Shown here in pieces: positions 21,815-30,099 of a stretch of DNA of 64,000 nucleotides. The position numbers and the translations under genes are program-made. The notes under the pieces are model-generated. The model saw only the letters and a list, made by a program, of their open reading frames with translations. It ran no database searches and had not been told where the DNA came from. The stretch covers positions 1 to 64,000 of the forward strand of contig SVKK01000003.1 in assembly GCA_015068425.1 (NCBI GenBank), in the 5' to 3' direction. The first letter of the stretch is position 1; every line of letters begins with the position of its first letter. The stretch comes from Oscillospiraceae bacterium (GTDB lineage Bacteria > Bacillota > Clostridia > Oscillospirales > Oscillospiraceae).

Positions 21815-24557
21815 CCCAGCCCTCTTCAAACTCATCATCTGCAAACATATCCATTTGCTTGGGTGCTTTATCGAGAGGCGCTGTGCCGTGCATCAGCTGC
21901 ATTTCCTGCCACTGTTCCTTGCTGACAAGTATCTGGCGGGGCTTGCTTCCCTCATACGGACCGAGAACACCCAGTTCTTCAAGCTGATCCACAATTCGCG
22001 CGGCTCTGGAATAACCCAGTTTCAGCCGGCGCTGGAGCATGGACACGCTTGCCTGTTTGGTTTCAAAAATAACATCCGCCGCCTGAGGCACCAGCTCGTC
22101 ATACTGGGTTTTCTCCTCATGCTCAGCTTCGGAACCTTTTCCGCCTTCTCCGCCGCTCTTGGCCTCCGCGGCCTTTTCTACGGCAGCAATAATATCATCA
22201 TCATAATCCGCCTCGGAATAGCGCTTGACGAAGTTGACGATTTCTTCTCTCTCCTCATCGCTGACAAAAGCGCCCTGAACACGTCTGGCCTTGCCCATAC
22301 CGAGAGCGGCATAGAGCATATCGCCGCTGCCCACAAGCTTTTCGGCTCCGGACTGGTCCATAATGATTCTCGACTCCATAGCGGAGGAAACAGCGAAGGA
22401 AATGCGGCTGGGGATATTTGCCTTCATAAGGCCGGTGATAACATCCGCGGAGGGTCGCTGGGTAGCGATTACAAGGTGCATACCGCTGGCTCGTCCCATT
22501 TGTGCAACGCGGCAGATGCTCTCTTCAACCTCGCGGCTTGCAACCATCATAAGGTCGGCAAGCTCGTCGATAACGATTACCACCTGAGGAAGTATGCTCT
22601 CTCCATTGCGCTTTCTCAGAGCATTATAGCCTGCAAGGTCGCGGACTCCCGCCTCAGAGAAAAGGCGGTAACGCTTGAGCATTTCAACAACCGCCCACTG
22701 AAGGGCACCCGCTGCCTTCTTGGGGTCTGTTACAACGGGGATATAAAGGTGAGGAATGCCGTTATATATTCCAAGCTCAACCATCTTGGGGTCCACCATA
22801 ATGAAGCGGACTTCCTCCGGGCTGGCCTTATAGAGAATACTCAGGATAAGGCTGTTCATACATACGCTCTTACCGGAACCGGTGGTACCGGCAATAAGCA
22901 GATGGGGCAGCTTTGCAATGTTGCCGCAAATGCTCTCTCCGCCTATATCCTCGCCTATGGCAAAGGTGAGCTTGCTGGCAGCATCCCGGAATGCGGGAGA
23001 CTCGATTATACTGCGCAGATAAACGGTGCTTACAATCTTGTTGGGAACTTCAATGCCTACAGTTGCCACCATATCGGGAATAGGGGCAATTCTGACTCCG
23101 CTTACACCGAGAGCCAGAGCAAGATCTCCCGCCAGATTGGTTATCTTCGAAAGTCTGACGCCGGATTCAAGCTCAATATCATAACGGGTCACAGTAGGCC
23201 CTCTTGTGATATCGGTGATGGAGGCATTCACTCCGAAGGAATTGAGAGTTGCCTGGAGTCTTTCTCTGTTGAGAGCCATCTCTTCCCTGCCGTCGGCAGC
23301 GGCTCCGCTGCGGCTCTTGAGAAGGGTGATGGGAGGATAGCGGTATTCGCCGTGATTCTCTGCATCCTTTTCCTCAACTGCCTTGGCAACCTCGCTGGAT
23401 TCCTGCTGAATTTCAGCTTCGGCAGCAGCCTTCTTACTTATTCTGGGGCTGGGTGCGGGCTGAATTATCTTTACTCTCTCGGAACTTACTTCCTCGCTTT
23501 TTATGGTGACAGGCTCAACACCGGCAATACTTGCCGCCTCTTCATAGCTGAGAGGCTTCACATTTTCGGTGGGATTTTCGCTTTTATCCTCCACAGGAGC
23601 GGGATAGCTGACCGCAGGAGTTTTGCGTCTTAGACCGGCGCTCTCGTTGAGCACCTGTCCCGGAGTTGCCACTCTGGGATTTGCATTGAAAAATCCCACA
23701 CGCCTTTCCTCATAGTCGAGCCCAAGATCTTCTTCATCATCAATGGGAATATCTATTGCTCTGCGGCTGGCTCTCTCCTCCCGCGCTTTGGCGGTGAAAT
23801 TGACGGGAACCACTTCCTCCTCAGGCTCCGGAGCTCTGCGCTTTTTCTCTCGCGACAGCTTATGCGCCGAGTTATCGGGCACAGTGAAAAGAGGAGGTTC
23901 CGCATCCTCGTCCTCACTGTCATAGCTGAGCTTTTGACGGTTTTTCACCTTATTGAAGAGCATCTCGGGAGTGATGCGCAGGCCAACCATCAAAAGGGCA
24001 ATAAGAGCAAATATAAATACGGGCAACGCGCCCCATACGCTGAAAAGAAGCTTGAAGCCGATTGCAAGGAAGCCGGAAATAAGACCGCCGCCATGCATTG
24101 CCATGCCTTCGGAGTAAATAGTCTTGAAGGCTTCATTAAACTTGGAAAAATCCGGCTCATACTTGGCAAAGATGAGATGGCATATAGCGCCGAAAATCAC
24201 AGGCACAAGCACAAGACAAATGCTTCTTGCCTTTACAGGCCGTCCTTTATGGAAGGCAAGGATAACCGCGCAGACAATAAGTGCGGGGGGCAGAATGATG
24301 TAGCCGTATCCTATAAAGCCCTTTATGGTGCCGCAGATATATGTAATAAATATTGCGTCCACCTTAAAATAGCCTATCATGGCAAAAAGACCCACAAAAA
24401 AGCATACGATGGCCCAGACCTCTCTCCTTATGGGCTTTGCCTTGCTTTCAGGCGCCTTCTTTGCGGAAGAAGCCTTGGAAGCAGTATGCTTTCCGGAGGA
24501 CGCCGATTTGGATTTATTGGCGGCAGCTTTGCCGCCGGATTTGGAATTTGTGGCCAT
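21807..24557 (-). CDS. ftsK: DNA translocase FtsK/SpoIIIE
   Basis: Septal ATP-driven DNA pump that clears chromosome ends from the division or sporulation septum. The 916 residues begin with a Lys/Ser/Ala-rich tail, then four membrane segments (about 45-200), a Pro/Glu-rich linker (about 230-420), and the RecA-like motor with Walker A GTTGSGKSVCMN and Walker B VIVIDELADLM. The winged-helix gamma domain at the C-terminus (SVSMLQRRLKLGYSRAARIVDQLEELGV) reads DNA polarity sequences. It lies 11 bp after uppP and overlaps mrnC. Which of the FtsK or SpoIIIE role it has cannot be told here. Confidence 0.95.
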   Translation of the reverse strand: MATNSKSGGKAAANKSKSASSGKHTASKASSAKKAPESKAKPIRREVWAIVCFFVGLFAMIGYFKVDAIFITYICGTIKGFIGYGYIILPPALIVCAVILAFHKGRPVKARSICLVLVPVIFGAICHLIFAKYEPDFSKFNEAFKTIYSEGMAMHGGGLISGFLAIGFKLLFSVWGALPVFIFALIALLMVGLRITPEMLFNKVKNRQKLSYDSEDEDAEPPLFTVPDNSAHKLSREKKRRAPEPEEEVVPVNFTAKAREERASRRAIDIPIDDEEDLGLDYEERRVGFFNANPRVATPGQVLNESAGLRRKTPAVSYPAPVEDKSENPTENVKPLSYEEAASIAGVEPVTIKSEEVSSERVKIIQPAPSPRISKKAAAEAEIQQESSEVAKAVEEKDAENHGEYRYPPITLLKSRSGAAADGREEMALNRERLQATLNSFGVNASITDITRGPTVTRYDIELESGVRLSKITNLAGDLALALGVSGVRIAPIPDMVATVGIEVPNKIVSTVYLRSIIESPAFRDAASKLTFAIGEDIGGESICGNIAKLPHLLIAGTTGSGKSVCMNSLILSILYKASPEEVRFIMVDPKMVELGIYNGIPHLYIPVVTDPKKAAGALQWAVVEMLKRYRLFSEAGVRDLAGYNALRKRNGESILPQVVIVIDELADLMMVASREVEESICRVAQMGRASGMHLVIATQRPSADVITGLMKANIPSRISFAVSSAMESRIIMDQSGAEKLVGSGDMLYAALGMGKARRVQGAFVSDEEREEIVNFVKRYSEADYDDDIIAAVEKAAEAKSGGEGGKGSEAEHEEKTQYDELVPQAADVIFETKQASVSMLQRRLKLGYSRAARIVDQLEELGVLGPYEGSKPRQILVSKEQWQEMQLMHGTAPLDKAPKQMDMFADDEFEEGWDE

Positions 24558-24568
24558 TAAAGTTCACC

Positions 24569-25408
24569 TCAGAGAACCATAGTAAGAATGATGGTTGCTA
24601 TACCAACCACCCAGCAATAGAAGGAAAATCCGCCGAAACGACCCTTGGTGGAGATATAGCGGAGAAGTACAAGTGAGAAATAACCGGAAACCATTGCCAC
24701 CAGCATACCTACCAGATACATAGGCAGCATAGAGGCGTCAATGCCAGCCTCAACAGCATCGGCAATGGAGAGAATGTTTGCGCCCAGTATTGCGGGGATG
24801 GACATAAGGAAGGAGAATTTGACAGCGAACTGGCGGTCAAGACCTGTTGCAATGCCGGTTGTGATAGTGGTGCCGGAGCGGGATATTCCCGGAACCGTTG
24901 CAAGAGCCTGAAAAACACCAATTATGAGAGCATCCTTCACCTTCATAGTCTTTTCGGTCTTATTGCCCCGGGGAAGACGGTCGGATATATAAAGGATGGC
25001 ACCGCAAAACAAAAGTGCAAAGCCGATAAACATAGTGTTATTGTAAAGACCCTCTATCTTGCTCTTGAATGGCAGAATCAGGAAAAGAGGCAATGTTGCG
25101 AAAAACATCATTACAAGCAGTCTGACCGCAGGATATTTCTTCTTGACTCCGGGAACGGGATGACCCACACTCTTAACATAGGTAATTCCCTCATTGATTA
25201 TAGCCATAATGTCCTTTCTATAAAACACGCAGACCGCAACCAATGTTGCAAGGTGGAGAAGAAGATCGAAGAAAACATGGCCGCCTTCTTCAATGTTGGT
25301 AAGACCCAAAAAATTCTGGAATATGGACAGATGACCCGAGCTTGAAATTGGCAAAAATTCCGCCAAGCCCTGTACAAGGCCCAAAAAAGCAGCAGTTAAG
25401 TAAGTCAT
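24569..25408 (-). CDS. uppP: Undecaprenyl-diphosphatase (BacA family)
   Basis: Dephosphorylates undecaprenyl diphosphate so the carrier lipid can be reused for peptidoglycan and glycan synthesis; gives bacitracin resistance when abundant. The 279 residue membrane protein has the two active-site motifs LAEFLPISSSGHL near the N-terminus and PGISRSGTT near residue 170. First gene of the uppP-ftsK-mrnC-rqcH run, with its own promoter. Confidence 0.95.
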   Translation of the reverse strand: MTYLTAAFLGLVQGLAEFLPISSSGHLSIFQNFLGLTNIEEGGHVFFDLLLHLATLVAVCVFYRKDIMAIINEGITYVKSVGHPVPGVKKKYPAVRLLVMMFFATLPLFLILPFKSKIEGLYNNTMFIGFALLFCGAILYISDRLPRGNKTEKTMKVKDALIIGVFQALATVPGISRSGTTITTGIATGLDRQFAVKFSFLMSIPAILGANILSIADAVEAGIDASMLPMYLVGMLVAMVSGYFSLVLLRYISTKGRFGGFSFYCWVVGIATIILTMVL

Positions 25409-25459
25409 AAGTTTCCTCCGAATATGTAAAAACTTGAGCTATATTTCTTTAACTAATAT

Positions 25460-25488
25460 ATATTACCACAGTTTTCAGCAAAGCACAA
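25460..25488 (-). promoter_or_regulatory. Candidate promoter for uppP operon
   Basis: Minus strand TTGTGC, 17 bp spacer, TAATAT, about 50 bp before the uppP start. Confidence 0.45.
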
Positions 25489-25530
25489 GGGAAGCGGATA
25501 ATAAAGTTTACATAATTTTTGATATATAAG

Positions 25531-25556
25531 AAAAGAGAGGTTTCAGCCTCTCTTTT
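25531..25556 (-). terminator. Terminator of the ClpP-like protease gene
   Basis: Stem AAAAGAGAGG / CCTCTCTTTT with a six-base loop that contains the gene's stop codon. Confidence 0.7.
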
Positions 25557-26214
25557 CTTCTTTCTTTTTATCAATTTTGCTGTGGAGGTAGTCGAGAGCA
25601 TCTGCCAATGAGCCGACGGCATCTATAATACCGCAGTCGACCGCCTCTCTTCCCGAGAGAACCGTGCCCATATCGTTGGCCATATCCCGTCTGCCGTGCA
25701 TAAGCTCCAGAAGCTTTTCCCGGGAAATTCCGGAGTGGGCAGTAATAAAGAGCGCAATTCTGTCCTGAATTCTGGAGAAATAGTTATAAGTCTGTTCTGT
25801 GCCGATGACGGTGCCGCTAAGCCGCACCGGATGTACCGTCATAGATGCCGATGGCACGATAAAGCTTCTCTTAGCCGCCACTGCAAGAGGCACGCCTATA
25901 CTGTGTCCTCCCCCAAGGACAAGGGATGCGGTGGGTTTTCTCATCCCCGCTATAAGTTCTGCAATGGCAAGTCCCGCTTCCACATCTCCTCCTGCGGTAT
26001 TGATGAGAAAAAGAACTCCTCCAACATCCCTCGCTTCCTCCATAGAAGCCAGAAGAGGCATAAGATGCTCATATTTTGTGGTTTTATTATCCTCAGCCAA
26101 CACCTGATGGCCTTCCACCTGCCCTATAATTGAAACGCAGTGTATACCTCCCTTTTCTGCCGATGATGCACCGAATTCCTGCAGATAGTTCTGTTCGTTT
26201 TTATCCATAGACAT
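25543..26214 (-). CDS. ClpP/TepA-like serine protease
   Basis: A 223 residue ClpP-fold protein of the type called translocation-enhancing protein TepA in Bacillus, where it sits next to spoIIIE; here ftsK is also one operon away. The crotonase/ClpP fold motifs are clear: FLINTAGGDVEAGLAIAELI, a nucleophile Ser in GGHSIGVPLA, and His in MTVHPVRL. No signal peptide. Start is one of two ATGs six bases apart; GGGGTGA lies upstream within a 12 bp hairpin. Exact function and substrates are unknown in this group. Confidence 0.82.
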   Translation of the reverse strand: MSMDKNEQNYLQEFGASSAEKGGIHCVSIIGQVEGHQVLAEDNKTTKYEHLMPLLASMEEARDVGGVLFLINTAGGDVEAGLAIAELIAGMRKPTASLVLGGGHSIGVPLAVAAKRSFIVPSASMTVHPVRLSGTVIGTEQTYNYFSRIQDRIALFITAHSGISREKLLELMHGRRDMANDMGTVLSGREAVDCGIIDAVGSLADALDYLHSKIDKKKEEKRG

Positions 26215-26219
26215 AAAAT

Positions 26220-26259
26220 CACCCCGACTGCTTTTTTGTAAGTATTTGCAGTCGGGGTG
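26220..26259 (-). promoter_or_regulatory. Long hairpin between aminopeptidase and TepA-like gene
   Basis: Perfect 12 bp stem CACCCCGACTGC / GCAGTCGGGGTG with a 16-base loop. The downstream arm contains the GGGGTGA ribosome site of the next gene. It may be a weak terminator (no proper T tail), or a translation-blocking hairpin. Confidence 0.5.
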
Positions 26260-26269
26260 AAAATTATTT

Positions 26270-27658
26270 TCAGTCTTCGTAAATTGCCTTTACGCCCTTG
26301 TAAGTCATATATGTATCGAACTTGCTGACCAGCTCGAAGGGAGCATGCATACTGAGCACGGGAACACCTGCATCGATGGTTGCAATATTTCTGCGGGACA
26401 TAAAGAGAGCCACAGTTCCGCCGCCGCCCTGGTCGACCTTGCCGAGAGCGCCCATCTGCCAGACGACATTATTATCATCAAATATTCTTCTCAGCTTGCC
26501 TACGGTCTCAGCATCTGCATCATTGGTGCCGCCCTTGCCGGCTTTACCGGTGAACTTCAAAATGCCCATACCGTAGTTGCACTTGGCATTGCTTCTCTTC
26601 TCGCTTATTTCTGCAAACATAGGATCATATGCATTGCATACATCGGCACTAAGGCAGAAGCTGTTTGCAAAGCAGTGGCGCAGAGCCACACCCTGAGCAT
26701 CGCAGAGATCTTCCATAAAGCACTCAAATGCCTGACTCTGCATACCGGAGGTTCCTTCGGAGCCAATCTCTTCCTTATCGGCAAGAATGCAGACAGCGGT
26801 ATGCTCGGGCTTATCAAGATCAAGAATAGCTTTCAGCTCGCAATATGCACAGACGCGGTCATCATGGCCATAACCGCCCACAAAGCTGCGGTCAAGTCCT
26901 ACATCACGGGTGGGATAAGAGGGAACAGCCTGAATTTCAGCAGAGAGGAAATCCTCCTCGGTGATGCCGTATGTATCGTTGAGCAGGCTCATAACAGCCA
27001 GTTTAACTCTGTCGCTTCCTTCATCATCGTAGGGGATGGAGCCGAGAAGGATATTCATTCTTTCGGCTGCGATTATATCCATAGCGCCCTTGCTGAGCTG
27101 ATCCTTTGCCAGATGGGGCAGCACATCGGTGATGACAAGCTGGGGATCGGAGGGATCTTTGCCAATTACTATTTCAACATTCTCACCGTTTTTGAGGGTA
27201 ACAACGCCGTGGAGCTCCAGAGGAACTGCCAGCCACTGATACTTTTTGATACCGCCATAATAATGGGTTCTGAAATAGGCGAACTCGCTGTCCTCGTGGA
27301 GGGGAATCTGCTTGAGATCCAGGCGGGGGGCATCAATGTGGGCAGCGGCAATGTTGCATCCTTCGGCCAGACTCTTGCTGCCTACAACGGCAAGCATAAG
27401 GCTCTTGCCACGGTTGCTGCGGTAGAGTTTCATGCCGGGTTTTACTTCCATGCCATAGGTATAGGGCACAAAGCCCTCTGCCTCGGCAAGGCGAATAGCC
27501 TCACTGACAGCCTCGCGCTCGGTGCGGGCATTATCAAGATAAACCTTATAGCCCTCACAAAACTCCTCAAGGGCAATACGCTCATCGGTACCGATGAGGT
27601 CATAGCCATTCTTCTGCTCATAAAAGAGCTTCTCTCTAAGTTCCTTGTTATCAGACAC
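26270..27658 (-). CDS. M18 family zinc aminopeptidase
   Basis: A 462 residue cytoplasmic metallo-aminopeptidase of the M18 (aspartyl aminopeptidase / aminopeptidase I) family. Metal-ligand segments are visible: AAHIDAPRLD (His), KEEIGSEGTSG (Glu-Glu), and the C-terminal SMHAPFELVSKFD (His). It removes N-terminal residues in peptide turnover. The start overlaps the end of the TsaC-CoaE fusion gene by eight bases, so it is the third gene of the prfA operon. Confidence 0.9.
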   Translation of the reverse strand: MSDNKELREKLFYEQKNGYDLIGTDERIALEEFCEGYKVYLDNARTEREAVSEAIRLAEAEGFVPYTYGMEVKPGMKLYRSNRGKSLMLAVVGSKSLAEGCNIAAAHIDAPRLDLKQIPLHEDSEFAYFRTHYYGGIKKYQWLAVPLELHGVVTLKNGENVEIVIGKDPSDPQLVITDVLPHLAKDQLSKGAMDIIAAERMNILLGSIPYDDEGSDRVKLAVMSLLNDTYGITEEDFLSAEIQAVPSYPTRDVGLDRSFVGGYGHDDRVCAYCELKAILDLDKPEHTAVCILADKEEIGSEGTSGMQSQAFECFMEDLCDAQGVALRHCFANSFCLSADVCNAYDPMFAEISEKRSNAKCNYGMGILKFTGKAGKGGTNDADAETVGKLRRIFDDNNVVWQMGALGKVDQGGGGTVALFMSRRNIATIDAGVPVLSMHAPFELVSKFDTYMTYKGVKAIYED

Positions 27659-28859
27659 TTTTCAGTACCTCCGTGAAAAATTTATTACAAACACATTCAA
27701 ATTCCTCCCGGCTGCCACCGTTATGAAGAGTATAATCACATTTTTCCTGAAAATACTCATTAGGGTGCTGGGCGGCTATGCGGCTGCGGGCATATTCTTT
27801 GCTGATGCCCTCCCGCATCAAAAGTCTCTGCACTCTTGCCTCAGTGGGCGCTGTTATGGCCACATTGAAGGCAGTGCGCTTGGCGAAGGCGCCCTCCAGA
27901 AGGGCGATCGCATCTATGGCGGCCAAAGTTCCGCCGTTCATTGCGTGGCGCTCTATGCGCCGCTGTATCTCTGCACTTACATATTTATGAGTGATGGAAT
28001 TCAAATCCTTCAAAGCTATGGAATCAGAAAATACAATTGCGCCGAGGGCTTTTCTGTCCAGCTTTCCGTCCTTATAAACCGCTCCGAAGCGCTCCGTGAG
28101 CTCAAGTTTCATCTCCTCGCTTTCGCTGCAGAGACGGTGATAAACCTCATCGGCATCAACAATGAGAGCACCCATCTTTTCAAGCACCTTCAGAGCCGTC
28201 GTTTTTCCGCAGCCGCTGCCTCCGGTTATACCTACAAGAGTGATGCACTCAGCGAGAGCCCTGCTTATCTCCTTTTCCGAGAGAGCGCCTTTTCTCAAAA
28301 TTCTGTAAGGTCTTTGGGACATGTCTATGATGGTGGACTCCGTACCTATGCCGCACTCTCCCCCATCCAGAACGGCTCCGATTTTTCCATCGAAGTATTC
28401 AAGAACCTTTTTTGCATTCTTGGGGCTGGGTTCTCCGCTGGGGTTTGCAGAGGGTGCCGCAAGGGGGAGCGCACAGCTTTTAAGTAATTCGAGTGTAAGG
28501 TCGTGGTCAGGGCAGCGCAGTCCCACAGTAGATCCTCCCGCACGTACAATTTCAGGAACGCAGTCTCTGCTTTCCAAAATTATCGTAAGAGGACCCGGCC
28601 AGAATTTTTCCGCAAGGGCGCAGGCCGCTCCGGGAACATTCTCGCAGTATTGCTTCATGGCTTCCTTACCGGGAACCATAAGGGAGAGGGCCTTCACTTC
28701 CGGCCTTCCCTTCACAGAATATATTTCCTTCACTGCCTCTTCGTTCAGGCCGTTGCCTGCGAGCCCGTAAACCGTCTCCGTTGGAACGGCAACAAGCCCT
28801 CCGGAAGATATTATCTCCGCAGCACGGGAAATATCCTTTGTTATTATCTCAGTTTTCAT
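27651..28859 (-). CDS. Fused threonylcarbamoyl-AMP synthase (TsaC/Sua5) and dephospho-CoA kinase (CoaE)
   Basis: One 402 residue ORF carries two complete enzymes. Residues 1 to about 205 are a TsaC/YwlC-type domain, with VAVPTETVYGLAGNG, YSVKGRP…ALSLMV, APSANPSG and GTESTIID, which makes threonylcarbamoyl-adenylate for tRNA t6A37. Residues about 207-402 are a CoaE domain, with P-loop GITGGSGCGKTT, VDADEVYHRL and AIDAIALLEG, which phosphorylates dephospho-CoA in the last step of CoA synthesis. There is no obvious linker. It overlaps prfA by 11 bases and the aminopeptidase gene by eight. TsaC next to prfA is common in Firmicutes; the fusion to CoaE is not. Confidence 0.93.
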   Translation of the reverse strand: MKTEIITKDISRAAEIISSGGLVAVPTETVYGLAGNGLNEEAVKEIYSVKGRPEVKALSLMVPGKEAMKQYCENVPGAACALAEKFWPGPLTIILESRDCVPEIVRAGGSTVGLRCPDHDLTLELLKSCALPLAAPSANPSGEPSPKNAKKVLEYFDGKIGAVLDGGECGIGTESTIIDMSQRPYRILRKGALSEKEISRALAECITLVGITGGSGCGKTTALKVLEKMGALIVDADEVYHRLCSESEEMKLELTERFGAVYKDGKLDRKALGAIVFSDSIALKDLNSITHKYVSAEIQRRIERHAMNGGTLAAIDAIALLEGAFAKRTAFNVAITAPTEARVQRLLMREGISKEYARSRIAAQHPNEYFQEKCDYTLHNGGSREEFECVCNKFFTEVLKSV

Positions 28860-29922
28860 TGTTTTTCAGCTTCTCCGCCTGGTCCATAGTGACAAGAGCA
28901 TCTATGAGCTCATCCAGATCACCGTTGATGATCGCGGCAATATTGAAGTTTTTGCTGTCTCCGCTGAGACGGTGGTCGGTGACTCTGTTCTGGGGGAAGT
29001 TATAGGTGCGCACGCGCTCGCTTCTGTCTCCGGAACCCACCTGACTTTTTCGCTCAGCAGCAATTGCTGCGTGCTGGCGGGCCTGCTCCGCTTCATAGAG
29101 CTTGGAGCGGAGAATTTTCATGGCCTTATCCTTGTTTTTATGCTGGCTGCGCTCATCCTGACATTCCACAACGGTGCCGCTGGGAATATGAGTTATGCGG
29201 ATAGCGCTTTCTGTTTTATTGACATGCTGTCCTCCCGCGCCGCTGGAGCGATAGGTATCTATCTGCAAATCCTTGGGGTCAATATCAAATTCAACATCCT
29301 CAGCTTCAGGAAGCACAGCAACCGTCGCAGCACTGGTATGGATGCGTCCGCCGCTTTCCGTTTCGGGCACACGCTGAACTCTATGGCCGCCCGCCTCAAA
29401 CTTCAGGCGCGACCATGCACCCTCGCCTTCAACAACAAAGCTGATTTCCTTTATACCGCCAAGCTCGGTATCGTTGAGATTAACAATGTCAACTTTCCAG
29501 CCGCGCCGCTCCACATACATAGAATACATACGGAAAAGGTCGGAGGCAAAAAGCATTCCTTCCTCACCGCCTACACCGCCGCGGATTTCCATAATTACAT
29601 TTCGGGAGTCATTGGGGTCCTTGGGCAGAAGCAGGATTTTAAGCTCCTCAACGCAGTTTTCCATACCCGCCTTGGCTTCGGCATATTCTTCCTGAGCGAA
29701 CTCACGCATCTCGGCATCTTCCATAAGAAGCTCCGCATCCTCCATGTCCTGAGAAAAGCGGACATAGCGTCGGTAGCACTCAACAATGGGGCTCAGTTCC
29801 TTCTGCTCTCTCGCGCACTTTGCGTAGATGGCAGGATCGGAATACACCTCGGCAGTTCCCATACGCTCTTCAAGGTCTATGAACTTTTCTTCGATCTGAC
29901 GGAGCTTATCAAACATCGTCAC
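28849..29922 (-). CDS. prfA: Peptide chain release factor 1
   Basis: Recognises UAA and UAG and triggers peptide release. The 357 residues contain the universal GGQ motif in SSGAGGQHVNKTES and the RF1-type region HTSAATVAVLPE. Length matches RF1. prmC, which methylates the GGQ glutamine and normally follows prfA, is absent at this site; the TsaC-CoaE fusion gene follows instead. First gene of the operon, with a promoter about 55 bp upstream. Confidence 0.96.
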   Translation of the reverse strand: MTMFDKLRQIEEKFIDLEERMGTAEVYSDPAIYAKCAREQKELSPIVECYRRYVRFSQDMEDAELLMEDAEMREFAQEEYAEAKAGMENCVEELKILLLPKDPNDSRNVIMEIRGGVGGEEGMLFASDLFRMYSMYVERRGWKVDIVNLNDTELGGIKEISFVVEGEGAWSRLKFEAGGHRVQRVPETESGGRIHTSAATVAVLPEAEDVEFDIDPKDLQIDTYRSSGAGGQHVNKTESAIRITHIPSGTVVECQDERSQHKNKDKAMKILRSKLYEAEQARQHAAIAAERKSQVGSGDRSERVRTYNFPQNRVTDHRLSGDSKNFNIAAIINGDLDELIDALVTMDQAEKLKNNEN

Positions 29923-29970
29923 AATACTCCTTTTATTAGCCCTTTAAAGTATAGAATGCGACAATTGTGT

Positions 29971-29999
29971 ATTTTACCACAAAGATTTTGCTTTGTAAA
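29971..29999 (-). promoter_or_regulatory. Sigma-A promoter for the prfA operon
   Basis: Minus strand TTTACA, 17 bp spacer, TAAAAT, with TGG just before the -10. Confidence 0.6.
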
Positions 30000-30058
30000 C
30001 CCAAAATGCCCTCCGGAGAAGAACATTTGTTCCGCATATGCGGTCATTAATCTTGTGA

Positions 30059-30099
30059 AAAATGACGAAAGACACCGAAACGGTGTCTTTCGTCATTTT
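30059..30099 (-). terminator. Terminator of the LivJ-like gene
   Basis: Perfect 19 bp stem from AAAATGACG to CGTCATTTT with a three-base AAA loop; it begins at the stop codon of the gene ending at 30098. Confidence 0.9.
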
